Assembly (NCBI RefSeq): GCF_963676955.1
Contig: NZ_OY781461.1
Span: 72,001 to 136,000, forward strand
Length of the DNA: 64,000 nucleotides
Reading direction: 5' to 3'
Origin: an uncultured Desulfuromonas sp.
Lineage (GTDB): Bacteria; Desulfobacterota; Desulfuromonadia; Desulfuromonadales; Desulfuromonadaceae
Positions 25,451 through 34,490 of the stretch are shown here, in pieces. Position 1 is the stretch's first letter. Every line of letters starts with the position of its first letter. The notes below the pieces were generated by a model. The model searched no databases. It worked only from the letters and a program-made list of their open reading frames with translations, and was not told the origin of the DNA. Position numbers and translations under genes: made by a program.

Positions 25451-28044
25451 TGTCAAACCAACTCCCTCGCCACCAACACGGCGGCAACATCAGCCAATTG
25501 TTGCAACGTAGCGGCGCGGATACGCTGGTGGATTTTTCCGCCAACCTCAACCCACTTGGGCCGCCGGAATGGCTGCGTCCTCTGATCAGCGCTCACATCA
25601 GCGATCTTGTCCACTACCCCGATCCGTACTGCACGGTGCTAACTCAAGCCGTGGCCGACCACTTTGCTACACCCCCGGACCACGTTCTGATCGGCAACGG
25701 CGCCAGCGAATTGTTGCACCTGCTGATCCGCGGTCTGGCAAAAACACGCCTGGTGATACCGGTGCCCAGCTATGCCGATTATGACGAAGTCGCGCGCCTC
25801 CACGGCATGTGCGTCGATTCCGTTGTCTTGTCCGAACACAACGGCTTTGCGCTGGAGATGGAGGCATTGGAAGAGCGCCTGGATGCAGACCGCGCCGCCG
25901 ACACCCTGGTGATCCTCGGCCAGCCCAACAACCCCACCGGCACAATGCTGGCCGTGGAAGAGCTGCGCGCCTTGACTTGCCGTCATCCACACACCACGTT
26001 TCTCATCGACGAATCGTTCCTCGACCTGAGCGATGTACCCGCCAGTCTCGGCCATGATCGGCCGGACAACGTCATCGTCCTGCAATCGTTGACCAAGACC
26101 TACGCCATCGCCGGTCTGCGCCTCGGCATCGCCCTTGGTAATGCGGACCTTATGGCGCGCTGTCACCGTCTGCAACCGCTATGGAGCGTTAACACCCTGG
26201 CGCAACAGGTGGGGCAGGCCGCATTGGCTGATGACGACTACCGCGAACGCAGCCGCGCCTTTGTCCGCGAGCAGCGCCAGGCGTTGGCTGAGAGGTTGGA
26301 ACAACTACCCGGCATCACCGTGTTCCCCGGCAGCGCCAACTTTCTGCTTTGCCGCCTCGACCATCCCCAACTCACTGCCGTACAACTGACGGAGCAAGCC
26401 CTGAACCAGGGCATCGCCCTGCGCGCCTGCGATAACTTTGCCGGACTCGACGCCCGTTACTTCCGGGTGGCCGTGCGTCCGCCCGAAGAACAGCAACGCC
26501 TTGAACAGGTGCTCACCAACCTGCTCGCCCCGCGCCGGGTCACAGTAAAAAAGCGCAAAACCCCGGCCATCATGTTTCAGGGCACCGGCTCCAATGCCGG
26601 CAAGAGCGTGCTCACCGCCGCCCTGTGCCGCATCCTTTACCAAGACGGCTTTGATGTGGCGCCGTTCAAGGCGCAAAACATGTCGCTCAACTCCTTCGTC
26701 ACCCGCGACGGCGGCGAGATGGGCCGCGCCCAGGTGATGCAGGCCCAGGCCTGCCGCCTTGCCCCGGACGTGCGCATGAACCCGGTGCTGCTCAAGCCCA
26801 ACAGCGACACCGGCTCGCAGATCATCGTCCTCGGCAAGGCGGTCGGCTCGCTCCATTTCCGCGCCTATGCCGAACACAAACGCGACATCTTCGAACAGGT
26901 CAAACGCAGCTACGACAGCCTGGCCGCCGAACATCAGGTGATGGTCCTCGAAGGCGCGGGCAGCCCGGCCGAGATCAACCTCAAATCCGGCGACATCGTC
27001 AACATGAACATGGCCCGCTACGCCGCTGCCCCAGTGCTGCTGGTGGGCGATATCGACCGCGGCGGCGTGTTCGCCTCGTTCGTCGGCACCATGGAACTGC
27101 TCAACGAAGCGGAGCGCAATCAGGTTGCCGGGTTCGTCATCAACCGTTTCCGCGGCGATGCCACCCTGCTCGGCAGCGCCCTCGACGCAACCCTGCGGCA
27201 TAGCGGAAAGCCGGTACTCGGCGTGGTCCCCTATCTCGACCGCCTCGGTCTGCCCGAAGAGGATTCGGTATCGTTCAAACAAGGCACACTCCATACCTCA
27301 ACGGATGCGTTGACGGAGGAGTGCCTCGACATCGCCGTCATCGACCTGCCGCACATCTCCAACTTTACCGATGTCGATGCCCTGACCATCGAGCCGGACG
27401 TGAGGGTGCGCGTGGTGCGCCATGCCGAGCAGTTGGGCCGCCCCGATGCGGTGATCCTGCCCGGCAGCAAAAATGTCGCCGCTGACCTGACCCATCTGCG
27501 CCACAGCGGTCTGGCGGATCGCCTGCTGCAACTCGCCGATGACGAGCGCTGCGAAATCGTCGGCATCTGCGGCGGCTTCCAAATGCTCGGCACCACCCTG
27601 CGCGATCCCCATGCCATCGAAGGCGCCAATGAGCCTCTGGCAGGGCTCGGCCTGCTGCCCCTCGACACCTGCCTGGAACCGGACAAAACCACGGTGCAGA
27701 CCCGTTGCCAACATCTGCCCTCAGGCCATGACCTGATCGGTTACGAGATCCACCACGGCCGCACCACCTCCGACGGCCTGCAACCGCTGGCCTACAACGC
27801 CGCCGGGGAACTGATCGGCGGGGCCATGCGCGACGGCCGGGTGTGGGGCAGCTATCTGCACGGCCTGTTCGATGCCGACCCGTTCCGCCGCTGGTTCCTC
27901 GACCGCCTGCGCCAGCGACGCGGCTGGCCGTGCGACGGCCGCATCCGCGCCTGTTACGATCTGGAACCGGCCTTTGACCGTCTCGCCGACACGGTGCGCG
28001 CCGCCCTCGACATGGACGCCCTGTATCGGAGGATCGGCCTGTGA
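25450..28044 (+). CDS. cobD-cobQ: Fusion: threonine-phosphate decarboxylase (CobD) + cobyric acid synthase (CobQ/CbiP)
   Basis: An 864-residue two-enzyme protein. Residues 1 to about 355 are a PLP aminotransferase-fold decarboxylase ([25 protein letters not shown] Lys K216 in [14 protein letters not shown]), which makes aminopropanol phosphate. From about residue 370 comes a full cobyric acid synthase: P-loop [31 protein letters not shown], and a class I glutaminase with Cys in [10 protein letters not shown] and His in SYLHGLFD. The join is a short basic linker (VTVKKRKT). The frame is open throughout, so this is a true fusion. Confidence 0.95.
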   Translation: MSNQLPRHQHGGNISQLLQRSGADTLVDFSANLNPLGPPEWLRPLISAHISDLVHYPDPYCTVLTQAVADHFATPPDHVLIGNGASELLHLLIRGLAKTRLVIPVPSYADYDEVARLHGMCVDSVVLSEHNGFALEMEALEERLDADRAADTLVILGQPNNPTGTMLAVEELRALTCRHPHTTFLIDESFLDLSDVPASLGHDRPDNVIVLQSLTKTYAIAGLRLGIALGNADLMARCHRLQPLWSVNTLAQQVGQAALADDDYRERSRAFVREQRQALAERLEQLPGITVFPGSANFLLCRLDHPQLTAVQLTEQALNQGIALRACDNFAGLDARYFRVAVRPPEEQQRLEQVLTNLLAPRRVTVKKRKTPAIMFQGTGSNAGKSVLTAALCRILYQDGFDVAPFKAQNMSLNSFVTRDGGEMGRAQVMQAQACRLAPDVRMNPVLLKPNSDTGSQIIVLGKAVGSLHFRAYAEHKRDIFEQVKRSYDSLAAEHQVMVLEGAGSPAEINLKSGDIVNMNMARYAAAPVLLVGDIDRGGVFASFVGTMELLNEAERNQVAGFVINRFRGDATLLGSALDATLRHSGKPVLGVVPYLDRLGLPEEDSVSFKQGTLHTSTDALTEECLDIAVIDLPHISNFTDVDALTIEPDVRVRVVRHAEQLGRPDAVILPGSKNVAADLTHLRHSGLADRLLQLADDERCEIVGICGGFQMLGTTLRDPHAIEGANEPLAGLGLLPLDTCLEPDKTTVQTRCQHLPSGHDLIGYEIHHGRTTSDGLQPLAYNAAGELIGGAMRDGRVWGSYLHGLFDADPFRRWFLDRLRQRRGWPCDGRIRACYDLEPAFDRLADTVRAALDMDALYRRIGL

Positions 28045-29018
28045 TGCCGCTGTGGATTCATCTCGTGGCCGCTCTGGCCCTCGACGCCCTGTGCGGTGAT
28101 CCGCCGCGTTGGCCCCATCCGGTGCAGGCCATCGGTCGCGCCGCCCTGGCCGTAGAAGCGCCATTGCGCCGTCGGCTGGATGACGGCTTTCGTGCCGGAT
28201 TGGTGGCGGTGGTGGTGATTGTCGGCGGCACGGCCCTGGTCAGCGCCGCCCTGGTGTATGGCGCGGCGGCCATCCATCCGCGCCTCGGCGACCTGGTGTC
28301 CATCCTCGTCCTCTACACCACCCTGGCAACGCGCAGCCTCAGCGACCATGCCCGCGCCGTGCAACAGCCGTTGCAGCAGGGCGATTTAGCCACGGCCCGC
28401 GCCCAACTGGCACGGCTGGTGGGGCGCGATACGGATGAACTGTACGAAGCCGAAATCAGCCGCGCCACCGTCGAAAGCGTGGCGGAAAACACCGTCGACG
28501 GCGTCACCACGCCGCTGCTGTTCGCCGTGGTCGGCGGACCGGTGGCAGCCATGGTCTATAAAGCCATCAACACCCTTGACTCCACCTTCGGCTACAAAAC
28601 CGAGCGCTACCTCCATTTCGGTCGCGCCGCCGCACGCCTTGACGATGCGGCCAATTTTATTCCGGCCCGCCTCACCGCGCTGCTGACCATCCCGGCGGCG
28701 ATGTTAAGCGGCCAGGATGGCCACAATGCCTGGCGCATCCTGCGCCGTGATCGCCATAACCACCCCAGCCCCAACGGCGGCCAGATCGAGGCGGCCGTGG
28801 CCGGTGCGCTGCACGTACGCCTCGGCGGCGAAAACCGTTATTTCGGCCAATCCTCATTTCGCCCTTATCTGGGCGATGCCGACCAAGCTCTGACCGCACA
28901 CCACATCAATGCCGGGCTGCGCCTGATGATGTGGACCACCGCCCTGGTTGCCGTGATCGGTGTGGCTGGCCACCAACTCTTTTTACTGGCTCTTTCAAGC
29001 GGGAGTTTTACCCCATGA
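28044..29018 (+). CDS. cbiB: Adenosylcobinamide-phosphate synthase
   Basis: A 324-residue membrane protein that attaches aminopropanol phosphate (made by the upstream CobD domain) to cobyric acid (made by the CobQ domain). Motifs seen are DALCGDPPRWPHPVQAIGR, ISRATVESVAENTVDG, VYKAINTLDSTFGYK and RHNHPSPNGGQIEAAVAGAL. ATG 28044 overlaps the cobD-cobQ stop (TGATG) and its own stop overlaps cbiC (ATGA). The order places three successive steps side by side. Confidence 0.96.
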   Translation: MPLWIHLVAALALDALCGDPPRWPHPVQAIGRAALAVEAPLRRRLDDGFRAGLVAVVVIVGGTALVSAALVYGAAAIHPRLGDLVSILVLYTTLATRSLSDHARAVQQPLQQGDLATARAQLARLVGRDTDELYEAEISRATVESVAENTVDGVTTPLLFAVVGGPVAAMVYKAINTLDSTFGYKTERYLHFGRAAARLDDAANFIPARLTALLTIPAAMLSGQDGHNAWRILRRDRHNHPSPNGGQIEAAVAGALHVRLGGENRYFGQSSFRPYLGDADQALTAHHINAGLRLMMWTTALVAVIGVAGHQLFLLALSSGSFTP

Positions 29019-29704
29019 CATCCTCTCAAGATACGACACCAACGCGGCCGTTGATCTACGACCTCTATGACCAGCCGGTCAGCGGCGCAGAGATCGAACG
29101 CCGCTCGTTTGCCGCCATCGACGCCGAGGCGGATCGCAGTGGTTTTACGAACGCACAATGGCAGGTGGTACGCCGCCTGATCCACACCACCGCCGATTTC
29201 AGCCTCGCCGAGCAGATCCGCTTCAGCGACGATGCCTTCAGTTCCTGCGCCGCGGCCCTGCAACGCGGGGCGACCATTTACGCCGACAGCAACATGATCC
29301 GCTCCGGACTGTCCGTGGCGCGGTTGCAGCAGATCTATCCCGGCTACCGGCGCGACAGCATCCTGTGTCACGTCGCCGACCCGGACGTTGCCGAGCAGGC
29401 TAAAGACAGTGGATTACCACGCTCACTGTTCGCCGTACGCAAGGCCGCCGACCAGCTTGACGGCAGCATCATCCTCATCGGCAACGCGCCGGTGGCGCTG
29501 CTGGAGATCAACCGGCTGATTCTCGAAGAGGGCCTGCGTCCGGCGTTGGTGATCGGTATGCCCGTCGGCTTTGTTCATGTGTTGGAGAGTAAGCAGGAAC
29601 TGCAGACCACTGGCGTGCCCTACATTGTCATTGAGGGACGGCGTGGTGGGAGTCCGTTGGCGGTGGCTTGTTTGCATGCGTTGTGTGGGTTAGTGGGGAA
29701 TTGA
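29015..29704 (+). CDS. cbiC: Cobalt-precorrin-8 methylmutase
   Basis: A 229-residue CbiC/CobH, which moves the C-11 methyl group to C-12 to form cobyrinic acid. The catalytic His lies in RRLIHTTAD; the family segments ADSNMIRSG, AVRKAADQLDGSI, IGNAPVALLEI and VGMPVGFVHVLESK-like (GMPVGFVHVLESK) follow. The start at ATG 29015 overlaps the cbiB stop; a longer frame from 28931 only covers cbiB. It is the last gene before the IS481-type insertion. Confidence 0.96.
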   Translation: MTSSQDTTPTRPLIYDLYDQPVSGAEIERRSFAAIDAEADRSGFTNAQWQVVRRLIHTTADFSLAEQIRFSDDAFSSCAAALQRGATIYADSNMIRSGLSVARLQQIYPGYRRDSILCHVADPDVAEQAKDSGLPRSLFAVRKAADQLDGSIILIGNAPVALLEINRLILEEGLRPALVIGMPVGFVHVLESKQELQTTGVPYIVIEGRRGGSPLAVACLHALCGLVGN

Positions 29705-29783
29705 TTAGGTCAGTTGCTTTGGCGGGGTTCATACGTACTCGTAGTTGGTACGCACGTGACGTGGGCTTCCGCGCCCACACGTC

Positions 29784-31094
29784 TGTCCGGGTCAAGTACA
29801 TAGGTAACAGAAAAGTCCACCTACATGGTTTACACATTGAGGCTGATATAGCCGTTGCGATCCGTTGTTATGTCACTCATGTCGAAGTGACCAAGTTTGA
29901 TATTTGCAAAGTACACATTCCATTGTGTGTCACTGGTCTGCTCCAGCCCTACTTTTTCTCCCTTGAGCAGACACGCGATGTAAACCCGGTGCTTCAAGTG
30001 ATAAATGACGCCATTGTGATTGACCAGGCAAATATTGAAATGGGCAGGATAGTCCAGCTCAGGCAACTGCTCCGGCATGTTTTTCGATGACGTCACATAA
30101 ACTGTCGCTGGAGTTTTTTGGCCCAGGCTTTCGTGGGGCCGTTTATGGTTATAGGTGTCAATAAAGTGGTCGAACGCTTTTTGCTGTTGTTGGGCATTAC
30201 CAGCGGCAGGCGTGATGGCAGCCTTTTTGAGGGTGGAATGCATCCGTTCATGACGTCCGTTCTGTTGCGGCTTCCCTGGCATAATGCGTTCCGGGGCGAT
30301 CCCCAGACGAATCCACCACTTGGATAGGTGGGATAATCCGGCAAGCCCACTACTGGCAAACGGCGCACCATTATCGGTGCGAATACGCTCCGGCAAGCCA
30401 TATTGCCGAAATAATTGATCAAAGATCGCCATGGTATCATCTGTTGTTGTCGCACTTAACGTACGACAGGCCAGTAGATAACGGCTGTGATGATCCATGA
30501 TGGTAAGGGGATAACACCATTTGCCATCAGCGGTCTTGAACTGCCCTTTGAAGTCTGCAGACCAGACCTGGTTAGGTTTATCAACCGGAGCAAAAGGTTG
30601 CGGGTGAACAGGAACGCGCCGACGAGACTTGCTGGGCGTAATCAGTTCAGCCTCCAGGAGGATTTTATGGATGGTTGTCTTCGATGGGATATCCCAATCA
30701 GGGTGTTCTTGTTCAAGCAACACCTTGATCTTCTTTGCTCCAGGAGGATCTTTGTACTCGCGACGGACCTTGATGATCGCCTCTCGAACACAATAGGGCG
30801 TTTTTAAGGGGTTGGTTTTAGGGCAGCGCGATTGATTCTGGAGACCATCAAGTCCCAATTGGCGATAACGATTGAGCCACTTATACCCTGTGCGGCGACT
30901 GATGCCATAAGATTTGCAGAGCGTTGAGAAGTTAGCGACACGCCGCAGGTGATCGGCGATAAAGAGCAGCTTCTGTTCCATAGGTTTAACCTCTTTCCAG
31001 GGCATAGGCACCTCCTTGTGAAGTGTCTATGAGGATACAAAAGTGTTACCTATGTACCTGGACCAAAGTGTTACCTATGTAGGTTACCCGAACA
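29784..31094. mobile_element. IS481-family insertion sequence with 4-bp target duplication
   Basis: The 1311-bp element has 26-bp terminal inverted repeats beginning TGTCCGGGT (left) and ending ACCCGAACA (right), with four mismatches; the inner 13 bases TACATAGGTAACA are identical. It is flanked by direct CGTC copies at 29780-29783 and 31095-31098. Removing it restores the repeat module seen intact at 24318-24395. A third TACATAGGTAACA copy lies inside the right end at about 31044. Confidence 0.92.
29830..31011 (-). CDS. IS481-family DDE transposase
   Basis: A 393-residue transposase. An N-terminal helix-turn-helix (LCKSYGISRRTGYKWLNRY) is followed by an integrase core with DDE residues in VWSADFKGQF, IRTDNGAPFAS and QNGRHERMHSTL, then YNHKRPHESLGQKTPATVY. 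The frame is intact and both inverted repeats are present, so the copy may be active. An inner Met (MEQKLLF) is an alternative start. Confidence 0.95.
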   Translation of the reverse strand: MPMPWKEVKPMEQKLLFIADHLRRVANFSTLCKSYGISRRTGYKWLNRYRQLGLDGLQNQSRCPKTNPLKTPYCVREAIIKVRREYKDPPGAKKIKVLLEQEHPDWDIPSKTTIHKILLEAELITPSKSRRRVPVHPQPFAPVDKPNQVWSADFKGQFKTADGKWCYPLTIMDHHSRYLLACRTLSATTTDDTMAIFDQLFRQYGLPERIRTDNGAPFASSGLAGLSHLSKWWIRLGIAPERIMPGKPQQNGRHERMHSTLKKAAITPAAGNAQQQQKAFDHFIDTYNHKRPHESLGQKTPATVYVTSSKNMPEQLPELDYPAHFNICLVNHNGVIYHLKHRVYIACLLKGEKVGLEQTSDTQWNVYFANIKLGHFDMSDITTDRNGYISLNV

Positions 31095-31254
31095 CGTCGG
31101 GTCCCTTTTGCGTCGTCAAAAGGGACAGAAAAACGACTCCCGACCATTGCGCCCTTCGGGTCCCCTCACTCCAGTCGCTTACGCTGTGATATCGGCAAAA
31201 ACTCGCTAACGCTCAAACAGTTTGCCGATGACCATCACAGCGACGCTCTTTGCG
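31095..31254. repeat. Right half of the interrupted repeat module and a long hairpin
   Basis: Bases 31098-31126 hold a GGTCCCTTTTG/CAAAAGGGAC hairpin with loop CGTCGT. At about 31180-31242 is a long hairpin with outer arms CGCTGTGAT/ATCACAGCG and inner arms CGGCAAA/TTTGCCG. Both recur near 37740-37895 with changed but still paired bases. No gene. Confidence 0.7.
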
Positions 31255-31570
31255 TTCGGCGCTGCTGAACGGGAGAGCTTGGGTGCTAAATAACAGAATG
31301 AAGAAGGGTGGGCACCGTCCCACCCGTTAGATCGGTGCCACGGGAAAAATAGAGCGAGGCGTAAGCCGGTTATCAACGTTTTACGCCAACGCAGATGAGT
31401 TGCACGATTCGCCGACCTAAAGGGCGGCGAGCCGAATCCGTAAGGCACAACGGAAACAGACACAGTGAAGGTGGGTCCAGGTTCAGGAGAAGTTCAGCCG
31501 GCTTTTGCCTACTTTTGGGCGGCTTACCAAAAGTAGGGCGCCTGCCGGGGCGCTTCCCGGCGACCTTGAC
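31255..31570 (+). repeat. Structured intergenic repeat, copy B
   Basis: Same block order as copy A. The 11-bp hairpin at 31508-31537 (CCTACTTTTGG/CCAAAAGTAGG) differs from copy A at three stem positions, each compensated on the other arm. It ends 45 bases before cbiK. Confidence 0.85.
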
Positions 31571-31615
31571 CTTAAAATCTCGACCCTGAAGTCAAAAAAC
31601 AAAGGAGAAAGATAA

Positions 31616-32467
31616 ATGCGCATCCAACTGCTCGTATTAACAATAGTTCTACTCATAGGAGCCACCATGTCCACCACATTCGCCAACACAACACCCAACT
31701 CCACCCAACGCCCAGCCATCGTCCTGGTCGCCTTCGGCACCTCCGTCGACGAAGCCCGCAAAGTGTTCGACTTCATCGACACCCAGGCCCGCCAGCGCTA
31801 CCCCGACCACGACATCCAGTGGGCGTTCACCTCGCAGATAATCATCAACAAACTCAAACAACGCGGCATCATCACCCACACTGTCGCCGAAGAGGTCGCC
31901 GATCTGCGCACACGCGGTGTGAAGAAAATCGCCTTCCAAAGCCTGCACGTGGTGCCCGGCCAAGAGCACAACTCCATTCTCAAAGCCGACACCAACGGCC
32001 TGCAGGTTGCATTCGGCGATGCGCTGATGACCAGCGATGCCGACATTGAAGCAACCATCGCCGCTCTGGCTCCGGAGATCAACGCCGACAAAGACACGGT
32101 GGTGGTCGCCCACGGCAACGATCATCATCCCGAATTTAACGTGCAACTGGAGAAATTCGCTACCGCCATTGAAGCACGCTACCCCAAGCTGACCGTGGCC
32201 AGCGTCGAAGGAACACCGGGTACAGACAGCCTGGAAACCGTCAAAGCCCGTCAGCCTGAGCAAGTTCATTTTGTGCCGCTGATGATCGTCGCCGGCGACC
32301 ACATCATGAACGACGTGCTCGGCGACGAAGAGGACAGCTGGAAAAACATCATCCAGGCTCCGGTCACCAGTTGCAGCCGCTCTTTGGGCTGGAATCCGGC
32401 CATCCTGGCGATTTACTTTGATCACCTTGACCGCGCCCTGGCCGAATTGAGCGGAGCAACACATTAA
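31616..32467 (+). CDS. cbiK: Anaerobic cobalt chelatase CbiK, with two possible starts
   Basis: CbiK inserts Co2+ into sirohydrochlorin. The 283-residue reading has a signal peptide (LLVLTIVLLIGATM, then STTFANT), so this form would be exported. The chelatase body shows VLVAFGTS, the metal-binding His in VVAHGNDHH, the Glu in VEGTPG and the His in VAGDHIMND, then EDSWKN. A second ATG at 31667 (M18), with AGGAG five bases before it, would give a cytoplasmic form without signal. The first ATG has AAAGGAG eight bases before it. The cytoplasmic pathway here would need the second form. Confidence 0.92.
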   Translation: MRIQLLVLTIVLLIGATMSTTFANTTPNSTQRPAIVLVAFGTSVDEARKVFDFIDTQARQRYPDHDIQWAFTSQIIINKLKQRGIITHTVAEEVADLRTRGVKKIAFQSLHVVPGQEHNSILKADTNGLQVAFGDALMTSDADIEATIAALAPEINADKDTVVVAHGNDHHPEFNVQLEKFATAIEARYPKLTVASVEGTPGTDSLETVKARQPEQVHFVPLMIVAGDHIMNDVLGDEEDSWKNIIQAPVTSCSRSLGWNPAILAIYFDHLDRALAELSGATH

Positions 32468-33664
32468 GTGAGACAGTTTGTCCTGATCGTGATCACCGCC
32501 GCACTGCTGACATGCGCGGCCAACACATTTGCCGCAACGCCGTCGGGGCAAACGGCAACGGTTGCCACAGCGAGCACACCATCGACCCAGGTCGAAAAGA
32601 GTCGCCGTGCAACGCCGGAAGGCCAGACCGGCAAGACCCTGGCTGCCGAACGCAAGAAGTGCCCGAAGTCGTCGGCTTACACCCGCTGGAAACGCCATCT
32701 GCCCTACTGGCCGCGCAAAGCAATGATGCTGGTCGAACTGCTGGCCTACATCATCATCGGCGTGCTCATCGGTCAGGCGCTGGAAGTGTCGGGCTGTGTA
32801 CGCTGGCTGTCGGTGCTGGCCCTGCCGCTCACCGGCCTCGGTCGCCTGTCGCGCGAGGCCGGACCGGCGTTTCTCATGGCGTTTCAGTCCGGGGCCGTGG
32901 CCAACAGCATGCTGGCATCGCACCGCGACACCGGCCAGATCAGCAACCGCGAACTGTACACCTCGGTTTACGTGGTGTCGGCACTGTCGCTGTTCGCCCA
33001 TTTGCCCACCTTTGTCGTACCCATTGGCCTGGCCTTCGGCTGGGAAGCCACCGCCGCCCTGTTCGGCGTGCGCGTCGTAGCCATTGTCGCCCAGATCGTC
33101 GTAACCCTGCTGGTCAGTCGCCTGATCGTATTGCGCCTGGGCATCGGCGAGCAACACGAGGTACGTGTCGTGGACGAGACGGACACGTATCAGCCGCGCC
33201 ACCGCAAACGAGGCACGTTCTGGGCGACGGTGTGGAAGCGTTCGCGCTTCACCCTGACCCGGTTGATCCTCTACCTGATCCCAACCTTTGTGGTGATGGC
33301 CGGGCTGGAGTATTACGGCGCGTTCGCCTGGCTGGCGCAGGAGATGCCGGGGTTGTTCACCTTTGATTTTCTGCCGGTGCAGTCGCTGGTGGTGATTCCA
33401 GCGCAGGCGCTGAGTCTCTACAACGGCGCCATTGCCGCGGCCAACTTTATCGACTCGGGTGCTATCACTACCCATCAGGCGGTGATCATCATCCTGTTCG
33501 GCTCCATGGTGACGGCGCCGCTGCGCACGTTGCGTCATGCCCTGCCGACTTATGTAGCGATTCTCGGGCCGCGGCCCGGTTTGATGATGGCGGTGAGTGC
33601 GCAGGTGTTGCGGATGATGTTTTTGTTGGTGTGTACGTTGGGGTTGATGAGTTTTTGGAGTTAG
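32468..33664 (+). CDS. Gate-domain (nucleoside-recognition-like) inner-membrane protein
   Basis: A 398-residue membrane protein starting at GTG directly after the cbiK stop. It has a signal-like first segment, then a Thr/Ser/Lys-rich stretch of about 50 residues, then about eight membrane segments with Gate-type features (MLVELLAYIIIGVLIGQAL, SREAGPAFLMAFQSGAVANS). A charged loop near residue 240 (RHRKRG) divides two halves. Gate proteins include transporters of uncertain substrate. Its tight coupling to cbiK suggests transport of cobalt or a tetrapyrrole, which is inference only. Confidence 0.75.
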   Translation: MRQFVLIVITAALLTCAANTFAATPSGQTATVATASTPSTQVEKSRRATPEGQTGKTLAAERKKCPKSSAYTRWKRHLPYWPRKAMMLVELLAYIIIGVLIGQALEVSGCVRWLSVLALPLTGLGRLSREAGPAFLMAFQSGAVANSMLASHRDTGQISNRELYTSVYVVSALSLFAHLPTFVVPIGLAFGWEATAALFGVRVVAIVAQIVVTLLVSRLIVLRLGIGEQHEVRVVDETDTYQPRHRKRGTFWATVWKRSRFTLTRLILYLIPTFVVMAGLEYYGAFAWLAQEMPGLFTFDFLPVQSLVVIPAQALSLYNGAIAAANFIDSGAITTHQAVIIILFGSMVTAPLRTLRHALPTYVAILGPRPGLMMAVSAQVLRMMFLLVCTLGLMSFWS

Positions 33665-33970
33665 CTGAACGGGAGGGCTGGACTGCTAAATAACAGGCTA
33701 CTGGAGGGTGGGCACCGCCCCACCCGTTAGATCGGGGCCACGAGAAAAATAAAGAAAGACGCAAGCATGTTATCAACGTTTTACGCCAAAGCAGATGATA
33801 TGCACGATTCGCCGACCTAAAGGGCGGCGAGCCGAACCTGTGAAGCAAAACGGAAACAGACACAGTGTAGGTGGATCCAGGTTCAGGAGAAATTCAGCCG
33901 GTTTTTGCATCCTTTTGAGCGGCAAGTCAAAAGGGTGTCGCCTGCCGGGGCGAATCCCGGCGACCTTGAC
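33664..33970 (+). repeat. Structured intergenic repeat, copy C
   Basis: Begins with the stop region of the Gate-domain gene. The main hairpin keeps CATCCTTTTGA on the left and TCAAAAGGGTG on the right, where one A-to-G change leaves a G-T pair. It lies in tandem with copy D 143 bases further on. Confidence 0.85.
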
Positions 33971-34112
33971 TTTGATCTTGCTTTTCTGTGGTTCGCATTT
34001 TGGAACCATTTGCGCTGGCAGAGAGCAACCGTTTTCAATGTTGGTACGCACATGACGCGGGCTTCCGCGCTCAAACAGGTTGCCGACGACCATCGCGGTG
34101 ACCGTTCTCTTC
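33971..34112. other. Spacer between repeat copies C and D
   Basis: Contains a shortened second module (TTGGTACGCACATGACGCGGGC) and a GCTCAAACAGGTTGCCGACGA block also found at 31210. No gene seen. Confidence 0.5.
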
Positions 34113-34430
34113 GTTCGGTGCTACTGAACGGAAGGGCTTGGGTGCTAAATAACAGACAACCGAAGGGTGGGCACCGCCCCACCCGTTTGATCGGTGCCAC
34201 ACCAGAGATAAAGAAAGACAAAAGAGTGTTATCAACGTTTTACGCCAAAGCTGATGAGGCGCATGATTCGCCGTCCTAAAGGGCGGCGAGCCGAATCCGT
34301 GAAGCAAAACGGAAACAGACACAATGTAGGTGAGTCCAGGTTCAGGAGACGTTCAGCCGGTTTTTGCATCCTTTTGAGCGGCTAGTCAAAAGGATGTCGC
34401 CTGCCGGGGCGAGTCCCGGCGACCTTGACC
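34113..34430 (+). repeat. Structured intergenic repeat, copy D
   Basis: Same block order as copies A-C. The main hairpin is CATCCTTTTGA/TCAAAAGGATG with loop GCGGCTAG. It ends 60 bases before the CbiL-like gene at 34491. Confidence 0.85.
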
Positions 34431-34490
34431 TAAAGATCTTGATCTTAAAGCCTCACAAATACAGAGACTGCCACATAAAAGGAAAAACGC

